Assembly (NCBI GenBank): GCA_035048815.1
Contig: JAUCBN010000017.1
Coordinates: 9,048,936-9,112,935, forward strand
Source: Abelmoschus esculentus
Taxonomy: Eukaryota > Streptophyta > Magnoliopsida > Malvales > Malvaceae
Direction: 5' to 3'
DNA: 64,000 nt
This document shows, piece after piece, positions 48,355 through 61,249 of the stretch (position 1 is the stretch's first letter; each line of letters begins with the position of its first letter). The notes below the pieces were generated by a model. It was given only the letters and a program-made list of their open reading frames with translations. It was not told the origin of the DNA and did no database searches. Both the position numbers and the translations under genes were made by a program.

Positions 48355-50761
48355 TAGAAAGGAAAGAAGGTATGGGCGGCAAGAATAGGGAACTTTGAGA
48401 GAGAATAAGTCATTAGTGGAATATATGATCATATATATAGATGAGAGATCCATATGAAGGTAGGAAAGAAGAATTTCACTAGGAGTAGAAAAGAGTGGAA
48501 GAGTTTGAGAAGGAATAGAACTTCTTTTAAAAAAGAAAATAAGATAGTTGGAAAAAAGAGACCAAAAAACTATTAAAGAAAATATAGGAGTTAGAAAATG
48601 AACAAATATGGAATTTTTAATTAAAAGGAGAAAGAGTCCAATATGGAAAAAAGTTAAGATAACATAGAAGATGAGACACAAAGTCGGAGTTGATGTAAAA
48701 GTCTGAAAGTCAGACCATAGTTTGAGAAGGACACCATGTAAGGTGTTGGTATAAACCTTATATAAGGTTGGTAAACAACAAGAGAATATGAAGTAATCAT
48801 AAAGTATGAGGAGCAACCACAAAAGCACTAAAAAACACGAGAGTATATACAATAAAGTAAGAATAAAAACGAAAACAACAACCGTAAAAAAAGAATGGTA
48901 AACAAAAAAATAACGATAAATAGCATAGCAACATGTAATGTGATGAACTAAAAACCCTTTATACCGTAACCATAAGAAAAACATTCGATAATTTGGAGAT
49001 ATACCGTATCTAACACGAGAAGCCGAATCTAAACATCCCACCGATCCCACACGTCCACCACTGGTCCCATGCAAGCTGAGGGGGTACCACTGCATGCAAA
49101 GGCATGGACGTGGGTGAAACAAAGCCATGGAGCAGGTGGCGAGCTCAAGCATGGGGTCGAACCCCAATCCTGGCCAGAAAATAAGCGAGAGGAGCAGAGA
49201 AAGGCGAGGCAGGCACGCTCCTTCAGCTCCATGCAGAAACCGGCCCATGCACGAGTGCAGCATACTCCGCACTGGCTGCAGTAACCCCAGTAAGCAGCGA
49301 AAGCAATGCTAGCCGAGGGGTGTCGTGAACAGAAGCCAACGCAAAACACAGCATCGCCGGCTATCAAAACCAATCCCCTTCCTCCACAGTAGGTCGAAAA
49401 GGCACTTCCAAAAAACGCAGGCCAGAACCAGGCACCCGCGGACGGACGAGCGAGGCCGCAAGAAGCGTAGTGGGAGAACGGCAAAGTAGGAGCAGCTCCA
49501 ACCACAGGACCACCAGAGTCGCCGTTGACAAAGATTCCTGAAAAGGGTAGTAAAGAACAGATCGTCAATGGCCCAAGAGATGACTGAGCGAAGCCAAGAT
49601 CGCCTGTGACGATCAAGAACATAAAGATCGAAGCACTGGTTGATGAGGAGACAAGATACCGAAAGGTCACCGGCGCAAAGGAGGAGGAGAACGAAGTAGA
49701 GAAGATCAACCTGAACGGAGTCAAGATCATGACTGGCACGGTGGATGGCATCCAGACACGACCAAGACGCCGAGAGCTTAGGCCCAGGGAGGAGAGAACA
49801 AGGACACCAACGACAGTGTGGACAAAAAACCTTATCGATGGAGGCAAAAACGTAGGTATCCGATCGTGGCCAAACCTGGACAGGTCGAGAACAGATCGGA
49901 GGCCAAAGGGGTGAAAGCCGGAGACAAAAAGGTGAAGGAAACCACCGGTGCCGGCACAGGTTATCTCTCACAATGAACCGCCATTTCCAGCGAAAGTCCT
50001 TGGTAAAAAGCAAACTGCAGATCCCACGTCGCCAGGCGTTGGAAAAATAGATCTTCAAGACTCTGAAAGCTTGCGCAGAACCACGAGTATGGCGACTGGT
50101 ATGGAGACGCAAACCACAGGGAGGCTTCACCGTTGGCGTGGATGCAAGAAGGGCTGTTGAAACACACAGTCGTATATCTGGGAGAGAACCACAAAGAGAT
50201 ATAGAACAAGGCACCCTTGGCCACCGGAACTCCATCCCAAGCTTGAGTTTCAGAAGCCAAACAACCGTAGAAGGCAGAGAAATCTGCAGATCAAGAAACA
50301 AGACCCAAGAAACTGGTGGATGATATACGAAACAAGATTCCAGACAAGCTGGTGGACAATATACGAAACCAGGAGGAATCGTTGGTATAGAAAAAACAAT
50401 GAGAAACGCATGAAACCCAGCGGATGTACATCCCGTCGATGCAGAGAGAAGATCGGAGAAGGAAGATCCTACTTCTTTCAGTCGTATCGTTGGTATAGTT
50501 GGTATAGAGAAAACAGAGAAAGAAGCGGCAAATCCCGTGGATGTGGCGGTGAGTAGATCGGCAACGAAACCGTCCGATAGAGACGCGGTGAGAAGATCGA
50601 CGACGGATGTTCCTTCCTCTCTCAGAAGATGGCGAGGTGGAGGTACGAACGACACAAGGTTGAAGGTGATGAAGAAGGCGGCGGCATGGCTGAGAAAGAA
50701 GAAACGTGAGGAGAAGAAGAGAGAGAAGAGAGAAAAGAAAGAAACATCCATCACAGTTTTT
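48355..50761 (-). other. LINE 5' untranslated/promoter region
   Basis: About 2.4 kb upstream of the ORF1 ATG. The part nearest ORF1 (48355-49000) is AT-rich and pyrimidine-biased on the sense strand. The distal part (49020-50761) is GC-richer and contains short tandem repeats near the 5' end. Long open frames run through it on minus (49309-50754 and 49029-49847, overlapping in different frames). They are Trp/Cys/Phe/Ser-rich with no family resemblance, and low A content on this strand explains much of the openness. I treat it as a leader with an internal promoter, as expected for an L1. Confidence 0.7.
50311..50610. repeat. Tandem repeats at the LINE 5' end
   Basis: Two 36-bp-spaced copies containing GGTGGA and ATACGAAAC (50315 and 50351) are followed by longer degenerate units beginning GTTGGTATAGA (50381 and 50498, spacing 117 bp). 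The longer units contain GGATGTAC or GGATGTGG and AGATCGG, with a partial third unit around 50570-50605. GTTGGTATA is itself doubled near 50489. Repeated 5' units are a known way L1 promoters vary. Confidence 0.65.
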
Positions 50762-50777
50762 AATTAATTCGAATTTT
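50762..50777. repeat. LINE target site duplication, right copy
   Basis: aattaattcgaatttt, one mismatch to 42430-42445. It is followed by AACTGAGG, the next bases of the monomer, so the satellite resumes in phase. Confidence 0.85.
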
Positions 50778-51980
50778 AACTGAGGAAAAAGCTAAAAATT
50801 TTGATTAATTTGTATAATTACGTTCAAAAGCCCATAATTAACAATTTGAACTTAATAACTTTGATTTAATAACTTTTGGTTGTCGTTTTATTGCGATTAA
50901 AACGTGCATGTCTAAATAACCATTATTGAGAATCAATTTGAATTTTAAACGAGTAAAAAGCTGAACATGTGAGATTAATCTGTATAATTATATTTGAAAT
51001 TCCATAATTAACAATTTGAACTCATAAAATTTCATTTAATAACTTTTGGTTGTCCTTTTGTTGCGATTAAAACGTACATGTCTAAATGACCATTATTGAG
51101 AATCAGTTCGAATTTTAGTAGAGTAAAAAGCTGAAAATTTGAGATTAATCTGTATAATTATGTTCAAAATCCCATAATTAAAAATTTGAACTCATAAAAT
51201 TTGATTTCATAACTTTTTGTTGTCGTTTTTTTGTGATTAAAATGTGCGTGTCTAAATGACATTTATTGAGAATTAGTTCGATTTTTAACCGAGGAAAAAG
51301 CTGAAAATTTTGGATTAATCTGTATAATTACGTTCAAAAGCCATAATTAACAATTTGAACTTATTAAATTTGATTTAATAACTTTTGGTTATCGTTTTAT
51401 TGCGATTAAAACGTGCATGTCTAAATGACCTTTATTGAGAATCAATTCGAATTTTAAACAAGTAAAAAGCTGAACATGTGAGATTAATCTGTGTAATTAT
51501 GTTCGAAATCTCATAATCAACAATTTGAACTCACATCATTTGATTTAATAACTTTTGTTTTTTTTCTTTTTTGGCGATTAAAATGTACATGTCTAAATGA
51601 CCATTATTGTGAATTAGTTCGAATTTTAACCGAGTAAAAAGCTGAAAATTTGAGATTAATGTGTATAATTATGTTCAAAAACCTATAATTAACAATTTGA
51701 ACTCATAAAATTTGATTTAAGAACTTTTGGTTGATGTTTTGTTGCGATTAAAACGTGTATGTCTAAATGACCTTTATTGAGAATCAGTTCTAATTTTAAC
51801 CGCGTAAAAAGCTGAGAATTTGAGATTAATCTATATAATTATGTTCAAAAGCTCATAATTAACATTTTGAACTCATTAAATTTGATTTAATAATTTTTGG
51901 TTGTCGTTTTGTTGCGATGAAAACGTGCATGTCTAAATGACCTTTATTGAGAATCAGTTCAAATTTTAACCGAGTAAAAA

Positions 51981-52660
51981 GCTAAAAATTTTAGATTAAT
52001 CTGTATAATTATGTTTAAAATCCCATAATTAACAATTTGAACTCATTAAATTTGATTTAATAACTTTTGGTTGCCGTTTTGTTGCGATTAAAACGTGCAT
52101 GTCTAAATTACCTTTATTGAGAATCAGTTGGAATTTTAACCGAGTAAAAAGCTAAAAATTTGATATTAATCTGTATAATTATGTTCAAAAGCCCATAATT
52201 AACAATTTGAACTCATAAAATTTGATTTAATAACTTTTGGTTGTCGTTTTGTTACGATTAAAAAATGTATGTCTAAATGACCTTTATTGAGAATCAATTC
52301 GAATTTTAACCGAGTAAAAAGCTAAAAATTTTAGATTAATCTGTATAATTATGTTTAAAATCCCATAATTAACAATTTGAACTCATTAAATTTGATTTAA
52401 TAACTTTTGGTTGCCGTTTTGTTGCGATTAAAACGTGCATGTCTAAATTACCTTTATTGAGAATCAGTTGGAATTTTAACCGAGTAAAAAGCTAAAAATT
52501 TGACATTAATCTGTATAATTATGTTCAAAAGCCCATAATTAACAATTTGAACTCATAAAATTTGATTTAATAACTTTTGGTTGTCGTTTTGTTACGATTA
52601 AAAAATGTATGTCTAAATGACCTTTATTGAGAATCAATTCGAATTTTAACCGAGTAAAAA
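51981..52660. repeat. Two-monomer (340-bp) tandem duplication
   Basis: The stretch from GCTAAAAATTTTAGATTAAT at 51981, including the rare GGTTGCCGTTTTGTTGCG, AAATTACCTTTATTGAG and CAGTTGGAATTTTAAC variants, repeats from 52321. Only isolated differences were noticed (for example GATATTAATC against GACATTAATC). Confidence 0.88.
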
Positions 52661-53590
52661 GCTGAAAATTTTAGATTAATCTATATAATTATGCTCAAAA
52701 GCCCATAATTAACAATTTGAACTCATAAAATTTGATTTAATAACTTTTGGTTGTCGTTTTGTTGCGATTAAAACGTGCATGTCTAAATGACCTTTATTGA
52801 GAATTAGTTCAATTTTTAACCGAGTAAAAAGCTAAAAATTTTAGATTAATCTGTATAATTATATTCAAAAGCCCATAATTAACAATTTGAACACATAAAA
52901 TTTGATTTAATAACTTTTCGTTGTCGTTTTTTTACGATTAAAACGTGCATGTCTAAATGACCTTTATTGAGAATCTGTTCGTATTTTAACCGAGTAAAAA
53001 GCTGAAAATTTTAGATTAATCTGTATAATTATGTTAAAATGCCCATAAATAACAATTTGAACTCATAAAATTTGATTTAATAACTTTTGGTTGTCATTTT
53101 GTTGCGATTAAAATGTGCGTGTCTAAATGACCTTTATTGAGAATTAGTTCGAATTTTAACCGAGGAAAAAGCTAAAAATTTTGATTAATCTATATAATTA
53201 TGTTCAAAAGCCCATAATTAACAATTTGAACTCATTAAATTTGATTTAATAACTTTTGGTTGTAATTTTGTTGCGATTAAAATGTGCTTGTCTAAATGAC
53301 CTTTATTGAGAATCAATTCGAATTTTAAACAAGTAAAAAGCTGAACATGTGAGATTAATCTATATAATTATGTTCAAAATCCCATAATTAACGATTTTAA
53401 CTTATTAAATTTGATTTAATAACTTTTGGTTGTCGTTTTGTTGCGATTAAAACGTGCATGTCTAAATAACCTTTATTTAGATTCAGTTTGAATTTTAACC
53501 GAGTAAAAAGGTGAAAATTTTAGATTAATCTATATAATTATGTTCAAAAGCCCATAATTAACATTTTGAACTCATTAAATTTGATTTAAT

Positions 53591-56500
53591 AACTTTTGGT
53601 TGTCGTTCTGTTGCGATTAAAACGTGCATGTCTAAATGATCTTTATTGAGAATCAGTTCGAATTTTAACCAAGTAAAAAGGTGAAAATTTTTTATTAATG
53701 TGTATAATTATGTTAAAAAGCCCATAATTAACTATTTGAACTCATAAAATTTGATTTAATAACTTTTGGTTGTTGTTTTGTTGCGATTAAAACGTGCATG
53801 TCTAAATTACCTTTATTGAGAATCGGTTCGAATTTTAAAGAAGTAAAATGCTGAAAATTTGAGATTAATTTGTATATTTATGTTCAAATACCCATAATTA
53901 ACAAATTGAACTCATAGAATTTAATTTAATATCTTTTTGTTGTCATTTTGTTGCGAATAAAATGTTCACGTCTAAATGATCTTTATTGAGAATCAGTTCG
54001 AATTTTAATGGAGTAAAAAGGTGAAAATTTTAGATTAATGTGTATAGTTATGTTCAAAATCCCATAATTAACAATTTGAACTTATAAAATTTGATTTAAT
54101 AACTTTTTGTTGTCGTTTTGTTGCGATTAAAATGTGCGTGTCTAAATGACCTTTATTTAGAATCAGTTCAAATTTTAACCGAGTAAAAAGCTGAAACTTT
54201 GAGATTAATCTGTATAATTATGTTCAAAATCCCATAATTAACAATTTGAACTCATAAAATTTGATTTAATAACTTTTGGTGGTCGTTTTGTTGCGATTAA
54301 AACGTGCATGTCTTAATGAACTTTATTGAGAATCAGTTCAAATTTTAACCGAATAAAAAGCTGAGAATTTTAGATTAATGTGTATAATTATTTTAAAAGC
54401 CCATAATTAACTATTTGAACTCATAAAATTTGATTTAATAACCTTTGGTTGTCGTTTTGTTGTGATTAAAACGTGCATGTCTAACTGACCGTTATTGAGA
54501 ATCAGTTCGAATTTTAACCAAGTAAAAAGCTAAAAATTTGATATTAATTTGTATAATTACGTTCAAAAGCCCATAATTAACAATTTGAACTCATAAAATT
54601 TGATTTAATAACTTTTGATTGTCGTTTTATTGTGATTAAAACGTGCATGTCTTAATGACCTTTATTGAGAATCAGTTCGAATTTTAACCGAGTAAAAAGC
54701 TGAAAATTTTAGATTAATCTGTATAATTATGTTTAAAAGCCCATAATTAACTATTTGAACTCATAAAATTTGATTTAAGAACTTTTGGGTGTCGTTCTGT
54801 TGCGATTAAAACATGCATGTCTAAATGATCTCTATTGAGAATCAGTTCGAATTTTAACCAAGTAAAAAGGTGAAAATTTTAGATTAATCTATATAATTAT
54901 GTTCAAAAGCCCATAATTAACATTTTGAACTCATTAAATTTGATTTAATAACTTTTGGTTGTCGTTTTGTTACGATTAAAACGTGCATTTCTAAATGTCC
55001 TTTATTGAGAATCAGTTTGAATTTTAACGGAGTAAAAAGCTGAAAAGTTGAGATTAATCTGTATAAATATGTTTAAAAGCCCATAATTAACAATTTGAAC
55101 TCATAAAATTTAATTTAATAACTTTTGGTTGTCGTTCTGTTGCGATTAAAACGTGCATGTCTAAATGATCTTTATTGAGAATCAGTTCGAATTTTAACCA
55201 AGTAAAAAGGTGAAAATTTTTTATTAATGTGTATAATGATGTTAAAAAGCCCATAATTAACTATTTGAACTCATAAAATTTGATTTAATAACTTTTGGTT
55301 GTTGTTTTGTTGCGATTAAAACGTGCATGTCTAAATTACCTTTATTGAGAATCGGTTCGAATTTTAAAGAAGTAAAATGCTGAAAATTTGAGATTAATTT
55401 GTATATTTATGTTCAAATACCCATAATTAACAAATTGAACTCATAGAATTTAATTTAATATCTTTTTGTTGTCATTTTGTTGCGAATAAAATGTTCACGT
55501 CTAAATGATCTTTATTGAGAATCAGTTCGAATTTTAATGGAGTAAAAAGGTGAAAATTTTAGATTAATGTGTATAGTTATGTTCAAAATCCCATAATTAA
55601 CAATTTGAACTTATAAAATTTGATTTAATAACTTTTTGTTGTCGTTTTGTTGCGATTAAAATGTGCGTGTCTAAATGACCTTTATTTAGAATCAGTTCAA
55701 ATTTTAACCGAGTAAAAAGCTGAAACTTTGAGATTAATCTGTATAATTATGTTCAAAATCCCATAATTAACAATTTGAACTCATAAAATTTGATTTAGTA
55801 ACTTTTGGTTGTCGTTTTGTTGCGATTAAAACGTGCATGTCTTAATGAACTTTATTGAGAATCAGTTCAAATTTTAACCGAATAAAAAGCTGAGAATTTT
55901 AGATTAATGTGTATAATTATTTTAAAAGCCCATAATTAACTATTTGAACTCATAAAATTTGATTTAATAACCTTTGGTTGTCGTTTTGTTGTGATTAAAA
56001 CGTGCATGTCTAACTGATCGTTATTGAGAATCAGTTCGAATTTTAACCAAGTAAAAAGCTAAAAATTTGATATTAATTTGTATAATTACGTTCAAAAGCC
56101 CATAATTAACAATTTGAACTCATAAAATTTGATTTAATAACTTTTGATTGTCGTTTTATTGTGATTAAAACGTGCATGTCTTAATGACCTTTATTGAGAA
56201 TCAGTTCGAATTTTAACCGAGTAAAAAGCTGAAAATTTTAGATTAATCTGTATAATTATGTTTAAAAGCCCATAATTAACTATTTGAACTCATAAAATTT
56301 GATTTAAGAACTTTTGGGTGTCGTTCTGTTGCGATTAAAACATGCATGTCTAAATGATCTCTATTGAGAATCAGTTCGAATTTTAACCAAGTAAAAAGGT
56401 GAAAATTTTAGATTAATCTATATAATTATGTTCAAAAGCCCATAATTAACATTTTGAACTCATTAAATTTGATTTAATAACTTTTGGTTGTCGTTTTGTT

Positions 56501-59500
56501 ACGATTAAAACGTGCATTTCTAAATGTCCTTTATTGAGAATCAGTTTGAATTTTAACGGAGTAAAAAGCTGAAAAGTTGAGATTAATCTGTATAAATATG
56601 TTTAAAAGCCCATAATTAACAATTTGAACTCATAAAATTTAATTTAAGAACTTTTGCTTGTCGTTCTGTTGCGATTAAAACGTGCATGTCTAAATGATCT
56701 TTATTGAGAATCAGTTCGAATTTTAACCAAGTAAAAAGGTGAAAATTTTTTATTAATGTGTATAATGATGTTAAAAAGCCCATAATTAACTATTTGAACT
56801 CATAAAATTTGATTTAATAACTTTTGGTTGTTGTTTTGTTGCGATTAAAACGTGCATGTCTAAATTACCTTTATTGAGAATCGGTTCGAATTTTAAAGAA
56901 GTAAAATGCTGAAAATTTGAGATTAATTTGTATATTTATGTTCAAATACCCATAATTAACAAATTGAACTCATAGAATTTAATTTAATATCTTTTTGTTG
57001 TCATTTTGTTGCGAATAAAATGTTCACGTCTAAATGATCTTTATTGAGAATCAGTTCGAATTTTAATGGAGTAAAAAGGTGAAAATTTTAGATTAATGTG
57101 TATAGTTATGTTCAAAATCCCATAATTAACAATTTGAACTTATAAAATTTGATTTAATAACTTTTTGTTGTCGTTTTGTTGCGATTAAAATGTGCGTGTC
57201 TAAATGACCTTTATTTAGAATCAGTTCAAATTTTAACCGAGTAAAAAGCTGAAACTTTGAGATTAATCTGTATAATTATGTTCAAAATCCCATAATTAAC
57301 AATTTGAACTCATAAAATTTGATTTAATAACTTTTGGTTGTCGTTTTGTTGCGATTAAAACGTGCATGTCTTAATGAACTTTATTGAGAATCAGTTCAAA
57401 TTTTAAACGAATAAAAAGCTGAGAATTTTAGATTAATGTGTATAATTATTTTAAAAGCCCATAATTAACTATTTGAACTCATAAAATTTGATTTAATAAC
57501 CTTTGGTTGTCGTTTTGTTGTGATTAAAACGTGCATGTCTAACTGATCGTTATTGAGAATCAGTTCGAATTTTAACCAAGTAAAAAGCTAAAAATTTGAT
57601 ATTAATTTGTATAATTACGTTCAAAAGCCCATAATTAACAATTTGAACTCATAAAATTTGATTTAATAACTTTTGATTGTCGTTTTATTGTGATTAAAAC
57701 GTGCATGTCTTAATGACCTTTATTGAGAATCAGTTCGAATTTTAACCGAGTAAAAAGCTGAAAATTTTAGATTAATCTGTATAATTATGTTTAAAAGCCC
57801 ATAATTAACTATTTGAACTCATAAAATTTGATTTAAGAACTTTTGGGTGTCGTTCTGTTGCGATTAAAACATGCATGTCTAAATGATCTCTATTGAGAAT
57901 CAGTTCGAATTTTAACCAAGTAAAAAGGTGAAAATTTTAGATTAATCTATATAATTATGTTCAAAAGCCCATAATTAACATTTTGAACTCATTAAATTTG
58001 ATTTAATAACTTTTGGTTGTCGTTTTGTTACGATTAAAACGTGCATTTCTAAATGTCCTTTATTGAGAATCAGTTTGAATTTTAACGGAGTAAAAAGCTG
58101 AAAAGTTGAGATTAATCTGTATAAATATGTTTAAAAGCCCATAATTAACAATTTGAACTCATAAAATTTAATTTAAGAACTTTTGGTTGTCGTTCTGTTG
58201 CGATTAAAATGTGCATGTCTAAATGATCTTTATTGAGAATCAGTTCGAATTTTAACCAAGTAAAAAGGTGAAAATTTTTTATTAATGTGTATAATGATGT
58301 TAAAAAGCCCATAATTAACTATTTGAACTCATAAAATTTGATTTAATAACTTTTGGTTGTTGTTTTGTTGCGATTAAAACGTGCATGTCTAAATTACCTT
58401 TATTGAGAATCGGTTCGAATTTTAAAGAAGTAAAATGCTGAAAATTTGAGATTAATTTGTATATTTATGTTCAAATACCCATAATTAACAAATTGAACTC
58501 ATAGAATTTAATTTAATATCTTTTTGTTGTCATTTTGTTGCGAATAAAATGTTCACGTCTAAATGATCTTTATTGAGAATCAGTTCGAATTTTAATGGAG
58601 TAAAAAGGTGAAAATTTTAGATTAATGTGTATAGTTATGTTCAAAATCCCATAATTAACAATTTGAACTTATAAAATTTGATTTAATAACTTTTTGTTGT
58701 CGTTTTGTTGCGATTAAAATGTGCGTGTCTAAATGACCTTTATTTAGAATCAGTTCAAATTTTAACCGAGTAAAAAGCTGAAACTTTGAGATTAATCTGT
58801 ATAATTATGTTCAAAATCCCATAATTAACAATTTGAACTCATAAAATTTGATTTAATAACTTTTGGTTGTCGTTTTGTTGCGATTAAAATGTGCGTGTCT
58901 AAATAACCTTTATTTAGAATCAGTTCAAATTTTAACCGAGTAAAAAGCTGAAACTTTGAGATTAATCTATATAATTATGTTCAAAATCCCATAATTAACA
59001 ATTTGAACTCATAAAATTTGATTTAATAACTTTTGGTTGTCGTTTTGTTGCGATTAAAACGTGCATGTCTTAATGAACTTTATTGAGAATCAGTTCAAAT
59101 TTTAACCGAATAAAAAGCTGAAAATTTTAGATTAATGTGTATAATTATTTTAAAAGCCCATAATTAACTATTTGAACTCATAAAATTTGATTTAATAACC
59201 TTTGGTTGTCGTTTTGTTGTGATTAAAACGTGCATGTCTAACTGACCGTTATTGAGAATCAGTTCGAATTTTAACCAAGTAAAAAGCTAAAAATTTGATA
59301 TTAATTTGTATAATTACGTTCAAAAGCCCATAATTAACAATTTGAACTCATAAAATTTGATTTAATAACTTTTGATTGTCGTTTTATTGTGATTAAAATG
59401 TGCATGTCTTAATGACCTTTATTGAGAATCAGTTCGAATTTTAACGGAGTAAAAAGCTGAAAATTTTAGATTAATCTGTATAATTATGTTTAAAAGCCCA

Positions 59501-59600
59501 TAATTAACTATTTGAACTCATAAAATTTGATTTAAGAACTTTTGGTTGTCGTTCTGTTGCGATTAAAACGTGCATGTCTAAATGATCTCTATTGAGAATC
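53591..59600. repeat. Nine-monomer higher-order repeat, 1529-bp unit, about four copies
   Basis: The rare marker TTGCGAATAAAATGTTCACG occurs at 53951, 55480, 57009 and 58538, exactly 1529 bp apart. Unit starts at AACTTTTGGTTGTCGTTCTG are 53591, 55120, 56649 and 58178. Copies differ by only occasional substitutions, so amplification is recent. The fourth copy contains one extra monomer (about 58870-59040) and fades into unrelated variants after about 59600. Confidence 0.93.
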
Positions 59601-61249
59601 AGTTCGAATTTTGACCAAGTAAAAAGGTGAAAAAATTTTATTAATGTGTATAATTATATTTAAAAGCCCATAATTAACTATTTGAACTCATAAAATTTGA
59701 TTTAATAACTTTTGGTATTTGTTTTGTTGCGATTAAAACGTGCATGTCTAAATGACCTTTATTGAGTATCGGTTCGAATTTTAAACAAGTAAAAAACTAA
59801 AAATTTGGGATTAATCTATATAATTATTTTCAAAATCCCATAATTAACAATTTGAACTCATAAAATTTGATTTAATAACTTTTGGTTATCATTTTGTTGC
59901 GATTAAAAGGTGCGTGTCTAAATGACCTTTATTGAGAATCAGTTCGAATTTTAACCGAGTAAAAAGGTGAAAATTTTAGATTAATGTGTATAGTTATGTT
60001 CAAAAGCCCCTAATTAACTATTTGACTTCATAAAATTTGATTTAATAACTTTTGGTTGTCGTTTTGTTGCGATTAAAACGTGCATGTATAAATGACCTTT
60101 ATTGAGAATCAGTTCGAATTTTAACCGAGAAAAAAGGTGAAAATTTTAGATTAATCTATATAATTATGTTCAAAAGCCCATAATTAACATTTTGAACTCA
60201 TTAAATTTGATTTAATAACTTTTGGTTGTCGTTTTGTTATGATTAAAACGTGCATGTCTTAATGAACTTTATTGAGAATCAGTTCGAATTTTAACCGAAT
60301 AAAAAGCTGAAAATTTTAGATTAATGTGTATAATTATTTTAAAAGCCCATAATTAACTATTTGAACTCATAAAATTTGATTTAATAACCTTTGGTTGTCG
60401 TTTTGTTGTGATTAAAACGTGCATGTCTAACTGACCGTTATTGAGAATCAGTTCGAATTTTAACCAAGTAAAAAGCTAAAAATTTGATATTAATTTGTAT
60501 AATTACGTTCAAAAGCCTATAATTAACAATTTGAACTCATAAAATTTGATTTAATAACTTTTGATTGTCGTTTTATTGTGATTAAAACGTGCATGTCTTA
60601 ATGACCTTTATTGAGAATCAGTTCGAATTTTAACCGAGTAAAAAGCTGAAAATTTTAGATTAATCTGTATAATTATGTTTAAAAGCCCATAATTAACTAT
60701 TTGAACTCATAAAATTTGATTTAAGAACTTTTGGTTGTTGTTCTGTTGCGATTAAAACGTGCATGTCTAAATGATCTCTATTGAGAATCAGTTCGAATTT
60801 TAACCAAGTAAAAAGGTGAAAATTTTTTATTAATGTGTATAATTATGTTTAAAAGCCCATAATTAACTATTTGAACTCATAAAATTTGATTTAATAACTT
60901 TTGGTAGTTGTATTGTTGCGATCAAAACGTGCATGTCTAAATGAACTTTATTGAGAATCGGTTCGAATCTTAAACAAGTAAAAAACTGAAAATTTTAGAT
61001 TAATCTCTATAATTATGTTCAAAATCCCATAATTAAGAATTTGAACTCATTAAATTTGATTTAATAACTTTTGATTATCGTTTTGTTGCGATTAAAACGT
61101 GCATGTCTAAATGAACTTTATTGAGAATCAGTTCGAATTTTAACCGAATAAAAAAGCTAAAAATTTTAGATTAATGTGTATAATTATTTTAAAAGCCCAT
61201 AATTAACTATTTGAGCTCATAAAATTTGATTTAATAACTTTTGGTAGTT

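Larger units (their letters stand above)
42446..50761 (-). mobile_element. L1-type non-LTR retrotransposon (plant LINE), nearly full length
   Basis: 8316 bp on the minus strand. Order: about 2.4 kb 5' region with internal repeats (48355-50761), ORF1 (47047-48354), a duplicated ORF1 end plus pyrimidine-rich linker (46619-47050), ORF2 (42534-46622), a short 3' UTR and a short poly(A) tail. It has a 16-bp imperfect target duplication and no LTRs. Integration is at TTTT/AA within a satellite monomer, the site type favoured by L1 endonucleases. GC content is clearly higher than the surrounding satellite. Both ORFs are free of frameshifts but carry one and three premature stops, so it is probably inactive. 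Confidence 0.95.

Noticed and set aside
48355..49272. In-frame upstream extension of ORF1
   Set aside because: The frame is open above the chosen ATG, but the residues are hydrophobic low-complexity from a pyrimidine-rich leader. DUF4283-like sequence starts only after 48354.
49309..50754. 481-codon open frame at the LINE 5' end as a protein gene
   Set aside because: Composition is Trp/Cys/Phe/Ser-rich without any domain, a second long frame (49029-49847) overlaps it, and the strand is poor in A, which suppresses stops. Kept as 5' leader.
42653..50767. Plus-strand and off-frame open frames within the LINE
   Set aside because: They are antisense or frame-shifted shadows of ORF1, ORF2 or the leader.
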